From contig JAGTJL010000009.1 of assembly GCA_020746875.1 (NCBI GenBank), positions 124,001-188,000 on the forward strand: 64,000 nt of DNA, read 5' to 3'. Numbering within the stretch: the first letter of the stretch is position 1; each line of letters begins with the position of its first letter. This DNA is from Rhexocercosporidium sp. MPI-PUGE-AT-0058. Its lineage: Eukaryota; Ascomycota; Leotiomycetes; Helotiales. The notes beneath the pieces were generated by a model that had not been told where the DNA came from, did not search any database, and saw only the letters and a list, made by a program, of their open reading frames with translations. Shown here piece after piece: positions 54,273-64,000 of this stretch. A program made the translations under genes and the position numbers.

Positions 54273-55985
54273 ATGTCCTCAGCTCCCCACGACAACCCCG
54301 CTGTGTCCATTCGATCCAGCCTCCCCAAGAGACAGAAGACGTCGAGAACAGATTTCGTACAACAAGATGGGCCACTTGAAGCATGTCGGGATGCGAGGCA
54401 GATTGTGAGACTGGTGCAGTGCCCTCAATGCTCGTATCCTCTACAAGAACCAGTCACTCTGCCATGCGGGAACTCCATCTGCAAGAAATGCATCCCCGAA
54501 CTACATCTACGCCAGAACATATCATATCCCGCGACGCCAAACCGGTTACAAGGCTTCATTTGCCCATTTCCCACATGTGGCGTTGATCATGCGGCAGGGG
54601 ATTACAGCGTGGATGTGGTACTTAATAAGGTCATGTACATGGTCCAGAAAGAGATCGAGGCATATGCAAATTCGGTCGAGGCCTCGGAAATAGTGCATCA
54701 GCTACAGGAAAAGGATAGATGGTCGATAGCGGACTTATCTTCTCTGCGGGATGAAGAAGTACAAAGTCGAGTCCTGGCCGGTGGACGACTGATAGCAACA
54801 TATACGATGGCACAGATGGGGGAGCTATCCTACGATTCGGAAGTCGTATATACACCGATGTCGCCAAACTGCGACAAGTCCGATGTGCTGGATACGGCTG
54901 TGCTGGAACATTTGAAGGAATCTACAAGAGTGGAACTGGATTGCCAAGTTTGTTACGGATTGTTCCTGGAACCTTTCACCACTACCTGTGGACATACATT
55001 CTGCCGGTCATGCTTGCACCGAGTACTGGACCACTCGAATCTATGTCCCATCTGTCGACGTAGGCAAGCCATGACCCCCGGCCTGACGGCAGACAGAGCA
55101 CCCACCAACGCCATCATCTCCAAACTTCTCACAGGGCTCTGTCCTGAAGCTCTTGCTGCTCGTGCGGAAGCCGCACAGTTAGAAGGAAACCCCGGAACCC
55201 AGGAATTAGACATGCCTCTGTTCATATGCACACTTTCTTTCCCGGAGGTGCCCACATTTCTTCACATTTTCGAACCCAGGTACCGCCTCATGATCAGAAG
55301 AGCGATAGAAAGCGGTGATAGGAAATTTGGTATGCTTCTGCATAACTCCTCTCGAGAACCACAAGGCGAACTGGGACCGGTCAATTTTTATGAATATGGG
55401 ACGTTGCTGCATATCAAAGCAATGCACCTGATGCCAGATGGACGGAGCCTCATCGAGACTGTTGGGGTCTCCCGGTTTAGAGTTCTGAAGCATGGAACGT
55501 TAGATGGCTACACAATCGGGAAGATAGAACGGGTAGACGATATCGGCATTGCAGCAGAAGAAGCCCTCGAGGCTCGTGAGACGGGCTCCTCTTCTCTCGG
55601 CAGTATCTCAGCCCAAGACCACTTCGATCCACCGCCGCACCACAGTCTTCCAACGACAACCTCGAAACTCGACACAATGTCCACGCAAGCGCTGTTTCAA
55701 CTCGGCGTCGCTTTTGTGAAGAAGATGCGGGATCAGTCGGCGCCTTGGTTACATGCTAGAGTCTTCCAGGCTTATGGCGATTGCCCCGATGACCCGGCTA
55801 TCTTCCCTTGGTGGTTTGCAAGCGTGCTTCCGACTGCAGATTCTGAGAAGTACAAATTGCTCATGACAGATAGCGTGAGGCAAAGGTTGAAGATATGTGC
55901 GGGGTGGATTGCGGACATTGAAGGGCAGAACTGGTATGTCGACCCCTCGACAGATAACTACTTGGCCACCGTACTAAAAGGATAA
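54273..55985 (+). CDS. double-RING, LON-domain E3 ligase-like protein
   Basis: Probable ubiquitin ligase of the LONRF type. 570 residues from the first in-frame ATG (MSSAPHDNPAVS); the frame is open upstream without an ATG. A first zinc-binding RING-like region spans 50-102 (CPQCSYPLQEPVTLPCGNSI, then CKKCIP and CPFPTCG). A canonical C3HC4 RING starts near 224 (CQVCYGLFLEPFTTTCGHTF, CRSCLHRVLDHSNLCPICRR). The LON substrate-binding domain runs from about 314 to 560 (MPLFICTLSFPEVPTFLHIF EPRYRLMIRRAIESGDRKFG). There is no AAA or protease domain, so it is not a Lon protease. Substrates unknown. Confidence 0.87.
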   Translation: MSSAPHDNPAVSIRSSLPKRQKTSRTDFVQQDGPLEACRDARQIVRLVQCPQCSYPLQEPVTLPCGNSICKKCIPELHLRQNISYPATPNRLQGFICPFPTCGVDHAAGDYSVDVVLNKVMYMVQKEIEAYANSVEASEIVHQLQEKDRWSIADLSSLRDEEVQSRVLAGGRLIATYTMAQMGELSYDSEVVYTPMSPNCDKSDVLDTAVLEHLKESTRVELDCQVCYGLFLEPFTTTCGHTFCRSCLHRVLDHSNLCPICRRRQAMTPGLTADRAPTNAIISKLLTGLCPEALAARAEAAQLEGNPGTQELDMPLFICTLSFPEVPTFLHIFEPRYRLMIRRAIESGDRKFGMLLHNSSREPQGELGPVNFYEYGTLLHIKAMHLMPDGRSLIETVGVSRFRVLKHGTLDGYTIGKIERVDDIGIAAEEALEARETGSSSLGSISAQDHFDPPPHHSLPTTTSKLDTMSTQALFQLGVAFVKKMRDQSAPWLHARVFQAYGDCPDDPAIFPWWFASVLPTADSEKYKLLMTDSVRQRLKICAGWIADIEGQNWYVDPSTDNYLATVLKG

Positions 55986-56898
55986 CAGGAATCAGAGCTC
56001 CAGCTGCAATGTCCTCTGACTAGCCGGTCTAAGTCTTTCGGTTATGGTGTTGGCTGTAGCGATTGTTTATATGGGGCATGTAAATCGCGTGGAAGCGATA
56101 CGGATTTGAATGAAGCGAGATCACCGATATGTGGTTTGGTGTCGTCTTCTTCTTCTTCTTCTTCTTCTTCAATGTACAGAAATTTGAGCATACGCCTTTG
56201 ATCCGGCTCCGTGATTATTCCAAAAAGGAGAACCCCAGACTCGACATGACATGAGGATTTCACGGTACTCGTCATGGTATTTGAGCAAGGCTGAGAAGCT
56301 TGGACACTTGCAGTCCTATTTAGGAGAATGCAACCACCCAATGAATGTATTCACCACACCATACCACATGCAACTTATCCAATCCCTCTCTTTATCCCGC
56401 CCCACTGCATACGGGAAGAGTTTCATAAGCGAGTCTGTCATCAATTGTCAAAAATGTCCATGACGCCGTCCTGGATGAATGAATGATATCGATACAAGCT
56501 GACCGCCACTTGAAGCAATGAGCCATCCTGTTCTTCTCATTGACATGACGTTCCCGGGCAAGCTTTCCGGGATATGTCCGGTTGGGCCTCCACTTTTGTT
56601 GCTGTTCGAAAAGTTTTGAGTTGCATAGTGAGATTCTTCTACTTTACAGTCAGTAGTACATGTCAAGTGAAAAGCAGGCCTTCACTGTTTGGCATGTATG
56701 GAAGAAGGAGCAGTCAATTGAACTACCAGACTAGTACGCAGTCTGAAAAAGGTGTGTATGTGTTCGAAGTTGTATGTGGGATGTTCAGAACTAACTGTGG
56801 CCAGTCCGGTTTGCGTGACTACCAAAACCATCCATTCCCACTGGAGGAGCTATCTACCCATCTACCTTACCATCTACCTAATATAGCAAGTCGTCCCC
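55986..56898. other. intergenic region with (CTT)n
   Basis: Between the RING/LON gene and the transcription-factor-domain gene. A (CTT)n microsatellite lies at 56145-56170. A CTAC-rich stretch at 56850-56880 precedes the next ATG. No coding exon is supported. Confidence 0.45.
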
Positions 56899-58962
56899 AT
56901 GGCGCCTTCAAGCGAACCAAGTTCCTCATCTCTGTCCTCCGCCATCTCACTCCGCTTCATCGACGAGACCCAACGTCAGACATCCAGCCAGATACGGCGC
57001 GATATCCGATCTCATGTACGGAAGGGTTCGCACGAGAAGCAGCGGAGGCTGAATGCTGCTGCGAAAGCTCGTCCGCTCGATGGCGCGAGGAAGTTGTTGC
57101 AGAGGATAGGGGACGCTGATTCGCAGGGTCAGGGAAAGTTGGTGCCAAGATTGAAGGACTTGCAGATTAGTATTCCGTCGCGGGAGGATGTTGAGTGGTC
57201 TTCGGCAGAGGGAGAGGGGTCCGGATCGAATACGTCGATTGAAATAGAGAAGGCGGTTGTTCACATCCCTTGGGAATCACTTCTGGATTTAGGAGGTGGT
57301 GTAGAAGCAGTCGGTGTGAGCTCCGAGAACATGGGAGTAGAACTCGAGCTGTTGGATTCCACAGTTGAGATCTTAGCTCCAATCGATATGCAGTTCTCAT
57401 TTGAAGATCTACCAGAAACTCCTACCATGGAGCGATGGAACTTCGAAACAAGTAAGTCAATCTCCTCATTTTGCATACCATGATAGCAGTGCTAACAATC
57501 CAGCAACACCCTACGCCATAACTCTAGGCAAAGATGGACCTATCTTTCAAATGCGAGCGAAGAACTGGCCTTTCCAACGAATCTCCGGCAAGGGACCTGG
57601 CGTCAGCGTCTGGATGCCCTGTAGTGTGATTCCGCTCCCGAAATTCGGCCCGCGGCCGTGCCTTTTGAGGAGTTCGAAGGTCGTGCCGTGGATATGTAAT
57701 AGTGCCGAGTACTTTGCGTTCAAGGAGGAGACGATCAGGTGGCTGAACAAGCGGCTGGATGATGATCCGACGCACGAGAAGACTATTGGAGGGATTGTGT
57801 GTCTGATGAGTTGGGAGGTTTGTAATTCCACGCCCCAAAGAAAATCACTGTTTGTCGTGTTTCATTTTTGGGACTTTTGGCTGATTGCAAGTCCGGGTGG
57901 TGTGTAGATTGCGAGAGGGAATGCTGAAGAGACGGCGCTGCATATGGATGGGCTGGAGAGGATTGTTGCGATGAAAGGGGGCTTGAGAAATCTTTGTCCG
58001 ATTAAGCAGTTTTGCTGGAAGATCCATCTGTGAGTTCGATGTTTACTTCATTTTTTCTTTTCCCTTCGCTTAAAATCTTTGGGTCATTCTCCCCCGACGA
58101 GCAACTTCCATACCCAAGCTACTAGTAGCGGTCGGGGAAGCTACTGTCAGGTCATTTCACAAGAGTGTCTAGATATCCATCTATTTGGAGAGTGCCGTTC
58201 CACTTCGGTAGCCCTCTCTCTAGATTTCTTGAGGTTCGCGAACGTCCGATTCAAATTTTCTCGCTTGGAAATCAACATTGACCTCAGTCACTCAATATCT
58301 CAATCCAACATCCAACATCCTTCTCCTCCTCTCTCACCCCCACCAACTGTATTCGGGAAAAAACTAACAAAGCTAGAATCGACCTGATGGTCGCAGTAAC
58401 AACCACCACCACACCCCGCTTCCGCGACCAGAACCCCCAACGACCATCAAGATACACCAACCACTCCAACCAAAATCCCGACTCACCCCTCCACGGAGTA
58501 GAACCTTTCACCACAGCTCTCTTCTCCTCCAGCGCCTTCTGCCCCGCCACATTAACCCTCCTCCACGAAATGCGGTGTCTGACCAAACGGTCGAAAGCGA
58601 CGCTCAGTCGTGGTGTGGGCATGGGTGTGGTGTACGAGATCGTCAATGCGGCAGCTAACATCTACCGACGAGCGTTTTTGAAAGTACCGTTCGAAGCGAG
58701 TTGTAATGAGAGGGATGTGGAGAGGATCTGCGAGTTGCTTGAGGACGAGGGGTGTGATGACACGTGGGTTGCGTATCCGGGTGTGCTGATGTGGATTCTG
58801 CTGGTGGGGATCGCGGCAGCTGGAAAGGGGGGTAGAAGGGAGAGGAGTTTCTTGACCATGTTCTTCTATAGAGTGGGGACGACGGCGGTTTGGTGGGGGA
58901 CGGAGGAGTGTACGGAGGCGGTGATGACGTTTTTGAGAGTTAAGAGAGAGGTTGAAGTGTGA
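56899..58962 (+). CDS. fungal-specific transcription-factor-domain protein lacking a zinc cluster
   Basis: Four exons: 56899-57451, 57504-57817, 57908-58029 and 58377-58962; introns of 52, 90 and 347 bp, phases 1, 0, 2; 524 residues. The N-terminus is basic (RRDIRSHVRKGSHEKQRRLN) but has no Cys6 cluster. The later part matches the regulatory domain often found after fungal zinc clusters (Fungal_trans_2-like): GIVCLMSWEIARGNAEETAL, HMDGLERIVAMKGGLRNLC, and a helical end (WVAYPGVLMWILLVGIAAAG). The second intron lengthens the frame correctly through MSWE-IARGNA. It may regulate genes through a partner, or be a degenerate regulator. DNA binding is not shown by the sequence. Confidence 0.82.
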
Positions 58963-60009
58963 GTGGTGAGGAGTGGTATGGGAGAGGCGTGAGGGAGATA
59001 TGTACTTATACTCTCTCTTCTTTTGTTGATTTCTTCTATCCAGATCTAGGTTCCTCGTCAATGTACAATCATGTGCAAAAGAAATGGCCTCTCCTGTGAT
59101 ATTTAGCATCTCCAATGTATCATCGGTTAGGCTAGTACTGGAAGGCCCGATAGGGAAGATATACAGTGACAAGTTCCCTCCCTAGGAAATCGTCGGGGGA
59201 CTAGAAACAGAAGAAAATTAGTACTATCCCATGGACTGGCATAAACACATTTTAGCGCTATTTAAAAGGAGACCTCTTTTTACAATAACACAACTCAGCT
59301 ATCACGACTTCTTAAAAGTGTTCTAGAAAGCTACAAGTATTATTTCAAACTCTTAATTTCCTTTAATCTTCTTAGAATTCTTTTAATAGTCGAACTGCAG
59401 TCGATGCAGCCACCTCAAATTATGGCGCTAAAATGTGCAAGCGAGTTGCCATTCCATGTGATAAGCCAATGAGATTCCGTACTAGAACCTGCATACTACC
59501 AACAAAGCACAGCTCTGGATTGAAGTCCCTTTCCAGCCTGGGTATTCGAAGCTTGCGAGAATTAGAATGACATCATCAACTTGAGGGCAGCAGTCTTTCA
59601 ATCCCTCAGAAGAGTTTTGCAACGAGACCTTCCTCTATGGTTTCCTCCTTCTCATCCCCAGTATTCCTCCCTTTTACTCTGGCTCTGAGTCTCACTTGAG
59701 CCTCCTTCCCCCCGGGACTAGTAGATTTGCCTTTGGATCTGGTGAACATCTACTATCCGATGTACACCCTGTCGACCGGAATTCTGCACCTGCCTGCGCG
59801 TAGCGAACGTTACAAGAAAGGCGCGGCCTCACTTAATTCTTCAATCTCATTCGTTACCAGCTTTTGACATTGACTTTTGTATTTTACATTGCTTTTGTCC
59901 TTCCCCCCATTTCCTCTACCTCCAATTTGTACCTCCGTCCTGGTGTAAACATATACAGATATCCCCCATCACCTCGTGCCTCCACAATAGCCACTTATTC
60001 GACACCGAG
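58963..60009. other. convergent intergenic region with an imperfect inverted-repeat element
   Basis: 3' ends of the transcription-factor-domain gene and IRC22. The sequences CACATTTTAGCGC and its complement lie at 59249-59261 and 59423-59435, enclosing AT-rich DNA (187 bp in all), without a clear target duplication. No coding exon is supported. Confidence 0.45.
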
Positions 60010-61019
60010 CTACTTCTGCTTCGACGAAGCTCCGCTCTTGACCCGCTTAGCGGTTGGGCGGTTCAAGTGGTGCTCAGGGATCCAGCTCTCATCATAAGCC
60101 TTCTGCGCCTCAGCGCCAGTAGTGACAGCTGGTCCATCAGCTCCAATGACAGATACCTGCTCTTCGACTGGGACGGCCTTCTTTGTGCCAGCGGAAGAAC
60201 GCTTGGCGCGCTCGCCACCCTTGCCTCCGCGCTTGGTTTGGGGGAAGAGAGCCTCGATCCAGGTCTTGTAGACGAAGTAGAGGGTACCGACGAATCCGGC
60301 GAGCAGGAAGAGGTAGAGGAAGATGCTGGGGATTTGGTTAGCGTAGGCAGGGGCTTCAATTGATAGCGACGTACATTTGAGGATCAAAGATGCTGGTGGC
60401 GGCTTCAACGACGGTGACGGTCTCATTGTAGGCTTGGACTTGATAAACATTGCCGGCCTTGCTTGAAACAACAGCGACCAAGTTAAGGCGGAGCTCGACT
60501 GGGTTTAAGTCATTGACAAAGGTGTATGGGAGAGTGGCCTTCTCGCCAGCTGGGACCAAGACATCATATCGGGTGGCAGTGAGGTTGCGGATGATAGCTG
60601 CGCTTGGAGGAGCATCTGCAGGCAATGGTTGAAGAGTTGACAGGAATCCACCGATGAGGGAGATTGTAACTGCTTCGGGCTCGCTGTTGGTGAAGTCGAG
60701 GACAGCTTTTGTCGCGTGGCCATTGATGAGCTTGACGCCGAAGACCTCAGAGTTGGGGAAGGAGGCAGAGACCGAGAGGGCAAGATTGGGGGTTGTTGGA
60801 GCAGCCTTAGCTTCAGCTTCGACCTGTTGGGGAATCGCGTTAGAATTGCTGAGCCTCAAAAGGTAATTTGAAGCTGCTCAGCTTCGAGTTGAAGGGAGGG
60901 CAGGGCAGAGCCAAACAGAAATAGCAGCCAGCCATTGATTGACTTACAGGATCGGCAGCAAAGACGCTGACAGTTCGAAGAGCAAGGAGTGCAAGGATGG
61001 TAAGCTTGGAGAAAGCCAT
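60010..61019 (-). CDS. IRC22: IRC22 / TRAP-alpha-like ER membrane protein
   Basis: A single-pass ER protein related to yeast Irc22 and, distantly, the alpha subunit of the translocon-associated protein complex. Exons 61019-60948, 60823-60375 and 60325-60010; phases 0 and 2; 278 residues. Signal peptide 1-22 (MAFSKLTILALLALRTVSVF). The lumenal Ig-like domain has VFGVKLINGHATKAVLDFTN, ISLIGGFLSTLQPLP and NLTATRYDVLVPAGEKATLP; NVYQVQAYNETVTVVE completes it. A membrane helix near 175-195 (IIFLYLFLLAGFVGTLYFVY) precedes a basic cytosolic tail (KRGGKGGERAKRSSAGTKKA). The exact role of Irc22 is not known; a link to the translocon is inferred from TRAP similarity. Confidence 0.88.
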
Positions 61020-61885
61020 GTTGACGGTCAATTGGCTGGATGGCGAAGATATGAAGCTGTGAGGATGGGAGGGGAGGGATGCGCTGTGTTGACTTGACAG
61101 TTGGGATGAAGGTGCAATCTGGCTGTTCAGTTGACATCCTTTAGCGAGCGTTAGCGTTGCCGCCACCCCCCACTCACCAACCTTGAAGCTCTTTTCCTAT
61201 GGATTCGACGACATCTCACCTTAATCATATATATCGACGATTCATAACGTTTAGTCTATCATACTGCAATTGTCTTCTCAATGACTCGATGGTCGAGGGG
61301 CCCGACATCCGTCGCCATGGACCAATCACCCGTTGAATCAGGCCACAATACCGTCCTGATGGCCCGATTCCCTGTCTCAGGCTGCGGCTTGGAGGCAAAA
61401 CCTCAAACACCAAGCGTCGAGGATCGTGGGACAATCCTCCGTCGGCGGCACCACTGGGGGTAATGCACGGCCCCCAATACCCTACCCTCCCAGGACCGAC
61501 GTGGACATTTCCTACAGCGGGCACAGGACTGTAATGCAAGTGTTTCCATCTCTCGTTCCAGTTGTTCCTTCTCTCCTTTCTGCTCTACTCTGTTCTTGAC
61601 GGTGTTTGTGTGTGCGCGTGCTGTGCCTGCCTTTTACTTTTAATTATCTTCTACTATTCTATTCTATTCTTTCTCTCGTTGCCCTTCGGCCGAGCTATCA
61701 ACAACAGCAAGCAAGAAAGTACTTGTCGAACTTCTGCAACGGCTTTCTCGACTTGAAAACGGAGGAGATTCTTGGGATTTGGATTACTAGACGCCGGTCG
61801 TCATATTGAAAGCTCACCAACGAACGATACACTCACTACCTACCCTCCGAATTACGAGCCCGCACGATTGCACGCAGTCGCCAAG
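61020..61885. promoter_or_regulatory. divergent intergenic region IRC22 / tetraspanin
   Basis: Promoters of both genes, with a C/T-rich leader at 61550-61690 before the tetraspanin ATG. No coding exon or repeat recognised. Confidence 0.45.
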
Positions 61886-62689
61886 ATGGCAAGAGACAAC
61901 ATCCTCCTGTCCTACATGGTGATGGACGCGGCGTTTGTGATATCGGGTGGACTATTGCTCACCTTCGCTCTGGTCACGAAGGCAGAGATCGCATCGGGGC
62001 CATCGGCGGATAAGGTTGCGCGGGATCTGTTGTTCGATATGTGCCCGTTGAATGGTGAGTCTACCCTCACTCTCAGTGTTCTGGAAAGAAACGAAGAAGA
62101 GAAGAGGAGAAGTACTGATACGGGAACAGCTGCCATCGGAAACGCAGTTATGGTCTTCATCACATTCCTCATGACCGTACCAGCGATAGTCATGCCGATG
62201 ACCCGTGGATGGTTGAAGTTCAGCGGGTATCTGATGGTTGTGTGCGCCTTCTTCACCATGGTTATCGGTCTGGACATCTGGTTCGAGACGTTGAAGACAA
62301 GGGAAAATCTCTTCGTTATCTGGAAGAAGCAACCTTCTACAACGCAGAGTCTGCTTCAAAAAGAGGTGGGTCTTCAATATTCTACATGTATAGAATCCTA
62401 CTAACAATGCCTCTAGTTTCTTTGCTGTGGTTACTTGAACAGCACGTCGCCGCCCTTCGTCGTTGATACAACGTGCCCGAACGCCATCGTAGCAGCAGCT
62501 CAAGGAGGCTGCGTCGCGCCCCTCGCCGCATACGCCAATAACTTCCTGGACGTTATCTTCACGGGTGCATTCGGTATGGTCGGTATAGATGTTGCTTTGA
62601 TTATCATGACAGCCATTCTGCTCAAGGACCGTAAGGAGAAGGAGAGATATCGTCATATCGACGAGAAGAGTGGTGCGAGAGCTTTCTAG
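61886..62689 (+). CDS. tetraspanin, PLS1-like
   Basis: A four-helix plasma-membrane organiser. Fungal PLS1 tetraspanins are needed for appressorium-mediated host penetration in Magnaporthe and Botrytis. Exons 61886-62054, 62130-62365 and 62417-62689; phases 1 and 0; 225 residues. Helices: near 8-30 (VMDAAFVISGGLLLTFALVT), 59-77 (AVMVFITFLMTVPAIVMPM), 88-108 (GYLMVVCAFFTMVIGLDIWF) and near 180-205 (TGAFGMVGIDVALIIMTAIL). The second splice gives the diagnostic CCG motif (FLCCGYLNSTSPPFV) with further Cys residues in the large loop. The tail KDRKEKERYRHIDEKSG is like PLS1. Assignment to PLS1 rather than another fungal tetraspanin is likely but not proven. Confidence 0.88.
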
Positions 62690-63082
62690 GTTGGGTGATG
62701 AAAGGATTGGAGTAATTCGGCTTTTTTTCGGTTCTGTATTCGATGACAAACGGAATCAATATTTTGTAGGTAACTTACATTCATAGACAGAAATGGGCTA
62801 GGCTAGGCCATCCATACTGCTGTATACTTTTGAGTGATGCCTCCTGACCCAAACAGATACTGCTGTGATAGGCTACTGGTACTATCGGAAAGTCCTTGAC
62901 TATAAGAGGAACGGGCGAGAAGGAAGAAAGCCAGGCGAGGAAAGTGTAACAGTGCATCGACTGTTAGTCTTGGTCATTTCCTCGGAAAGCTAGCTAGCTA
63001 TTGCAAGCCAGTGGACCTTATTCATTCACCTAGCAACATACCTCACCTTCCCTCTTCACCTGGGTATTCTTCACTATCCCCA
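62690..63082. other. convergent intergenic region
   Basis: 3' ends of the tetraspanin and TRM61 genes. A GCTAGCTAGCTA run lies near 62988-63000. Nothing else recognised. Confidence 0.4.
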
Positions 63083-64000
63083 TCACATCCCACGAAACCG
63101 CACCCTCCCTTTCGTTGAAGTGCCATCTAGAAATGTGCCCTCAGGCTCATCGTCCTTCGTCTCCCCATCTTTCATCTCCGTATCCTCCCCATTCGTCTCA
63201 TCGTTCTTAGATTTTGCCGCCGCCGCATTAGCAGCGTCCTTCATGGCCTGCTTCTCAGCCCTCTTCAGCTGCTTCCTGCTCATCCCAATGACCTTTCCCC
63301 CATCATCCTCCTTCCTTAGCAGCATAGGCCATTTCTCCCTCGCCAACCTCTCGTCCTCTTCCGACCACTCTCTGGGCAGGACCGCAAAGACGAGGTAACT
63401 CGTATGGGTCTTGACATCCGGTTCAGTCCTATGAATCAAGTTCCCCTCCTTGTACATCTTCTTATCGATCAGGCTCTCCATGAGCTTCTCTCGACTGTTG
63501 GGATTGACGTGTGCTTTCTTCACAGCATCGCCCTTGTCGCCGTTCTCGTGGAAGGATTTGAATGTGCCTTCCACCTCCTTGAGACGAGTGACAGCTTCGT
63601 CGACCGATGCGGGGGTGAGTTGGAGACCGCGTTGAGCGCCATAGTCCATCCCAATTCGTTCTCTGCGGATCTCGAACCGTTTCTGTGCCATTTCTACCAT
63701 TTCGATGTCGACCCAACCTAGTTGTCGCATGACGGATACTGTGCGCTGTACTTGCTCGATACAAGGTGAGAATGTGCAGATGTGGACTGGTGCTGTAGAA
63801 CTGAGCGGTGAGACGAAAGGCGTATCTGTTGGACTTGAGGTTGATTTGGATCTCGACAAATGCGGTAAGGCGAGCCACGGAGCAGGAAGATCTAAAAACA
63901 CAGCTTCGGCCTGTGGGCTTTGCCCGTCAACCAGGAATCCGCCCTCGCAAACATCCCGATGAGTGATCTGAACAGTATTGTCAAGTCCATGTGCTCGTAT
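63083..64000 (-). CDS. TRM61: tRNA (adenine58-N1)-methyltransferase catalytic subunit, 5' truncated
   Basis: With Trm6 it methylates A58 of tRNAs, including initiator tRNA, using S-adenosylmethionine. The frame is open to the window edge, so 305 residues of the C-terminal part are seen and the start lies outside. The visible catalytic half reads HGLDNTVQITHRDVCEGGFL, then AVFLDLPAPWLALPHL with the DLPAPW motif, and CTFSPCIEQVQRTVSVMRQL. An insertion near 120 (TPASVDEAVTRLKEVEGTFK) and a long Lys/Glu/Asp-rich tail (AAAKSKNDETNGEDTEMKDG) follow; fungal Trm61 often has such a tail. It converges with the tetraspanin gene. Confidence 0.93.
   Translation of the reverse strand: MRAHGLDNTVQITHRDVCEGGFLVDGQSPQAEAVFLDLPAPWLALPHLSRSKSTSSPTDTPFVSPLSSTAPVHICTFSPCIEQVQRTVSVMRQLGWVDIEMVEMAQKRFEIRRERIGMDYGAQRGLQLTPASVDEAVTRLKEVEGTFKSFHENGDKGDAVKKAHVNPNSREKLMESLIDKKMYKEGNLIHRTEPDVKTHTSYLVFAVLPREWSEEDERLAREKWPMLLRKEDDGGKVIGMSRKQLKRAEKQAMKDAANAAAAKSKNDETNGEDTEMKDGETKDDEPEGTFLDGTSTKGRVRFRGM

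Noticed and set aside
61952..62749. 265-codon minus-strand ORF
   Set aside because: Antisense to the three tetraspanin exons and crosses their introns.

Overview
The window is nuclear DNA of a filamentous ascomycete (Pezizomycotina). The evidence is short spliceosomal introns (mostly 48-100 bp, GT..AG, often with a CTAAC-like branch point), genes on both strands without operons, and a gene set typical of moulds: a CYS3/METR-type bZIP, a DHN-melanin naphthol reductase, a PLS1-like tetraspanin and a fungal-specific regulator. The class is not certain; Leotiomycetes or a related class would fit. I support 29 protein-coding loci, two of them cut by the window ends. Exon joins were made by hand from reading frame, splice signals and family knowledge. 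No RNA was available.

Layout. 1-7990: 3' part of RIB1 (GTP cyclohydrolase II), a sulfur-regulator-like bZIP gene with a long intron and upstream ORFs, a class I glutamine amidotransferase, a degenerate ~125-bp tandem repeat, and a Baeyer-Villiger-type flavin monooxygenase. 7991-11919: the longest gene-free stretch, holding a 251-bp MITE with perfect 29-bp terminal inverted repeats and a 5-bp target duplication. 11920-25215: a conserved unknown protein, an SDR, a derlin, a LYAR-type zinc-finger protein, QCR10 (six exons, two of them tiny), a small Ser-rich protein and an ICln/LOT5 protein. 26305-42997: an LRR protein, seipin, a type II membrane protein, a mitochondrial-type hotdog thioesterase, a KDEL receptor with a long acidic tail, tRNA 2'-phosphotransferase, SEC72 and a coiled-coil protein. 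42998-64000: a trihydroxynaphthalene-reductase-like SDR, a Cys-rich surface protein, a one-TM protein, a double-RING/LON protein, a fungal transcription-factor-domain protein, IRC22, a tetraspanin, and the 3' part of TRM61.

How the genes relate. Most are housekeeping genes with no shared pathway. Five act at the ER: derlin, seipin, KDEL receptor, SEC72 and IRC22. Two act on tRNA: TPT1 and TRM61. The naphthol reductase and the tetraspanin are linked in other fungi to melanin and to host penetration, but here they lie 15 kb apart with no melanin PKS in view. I see no secondary-metabolite cluster, rRNA, tRNA or CRISPR.

The most unusual items are the MITE, the ~125-bp tandem array, GTACTGTAC-type sites confined to intergenic DNA, a seipin gene whose first coding exon is only the ATG, the QCR10 micro-exons, the KDEL-receptor tail, and an out-of-frame Arg/Gly-rich stretch just after the TPT1 stop. 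I did not find an obvious new multi-gene system.
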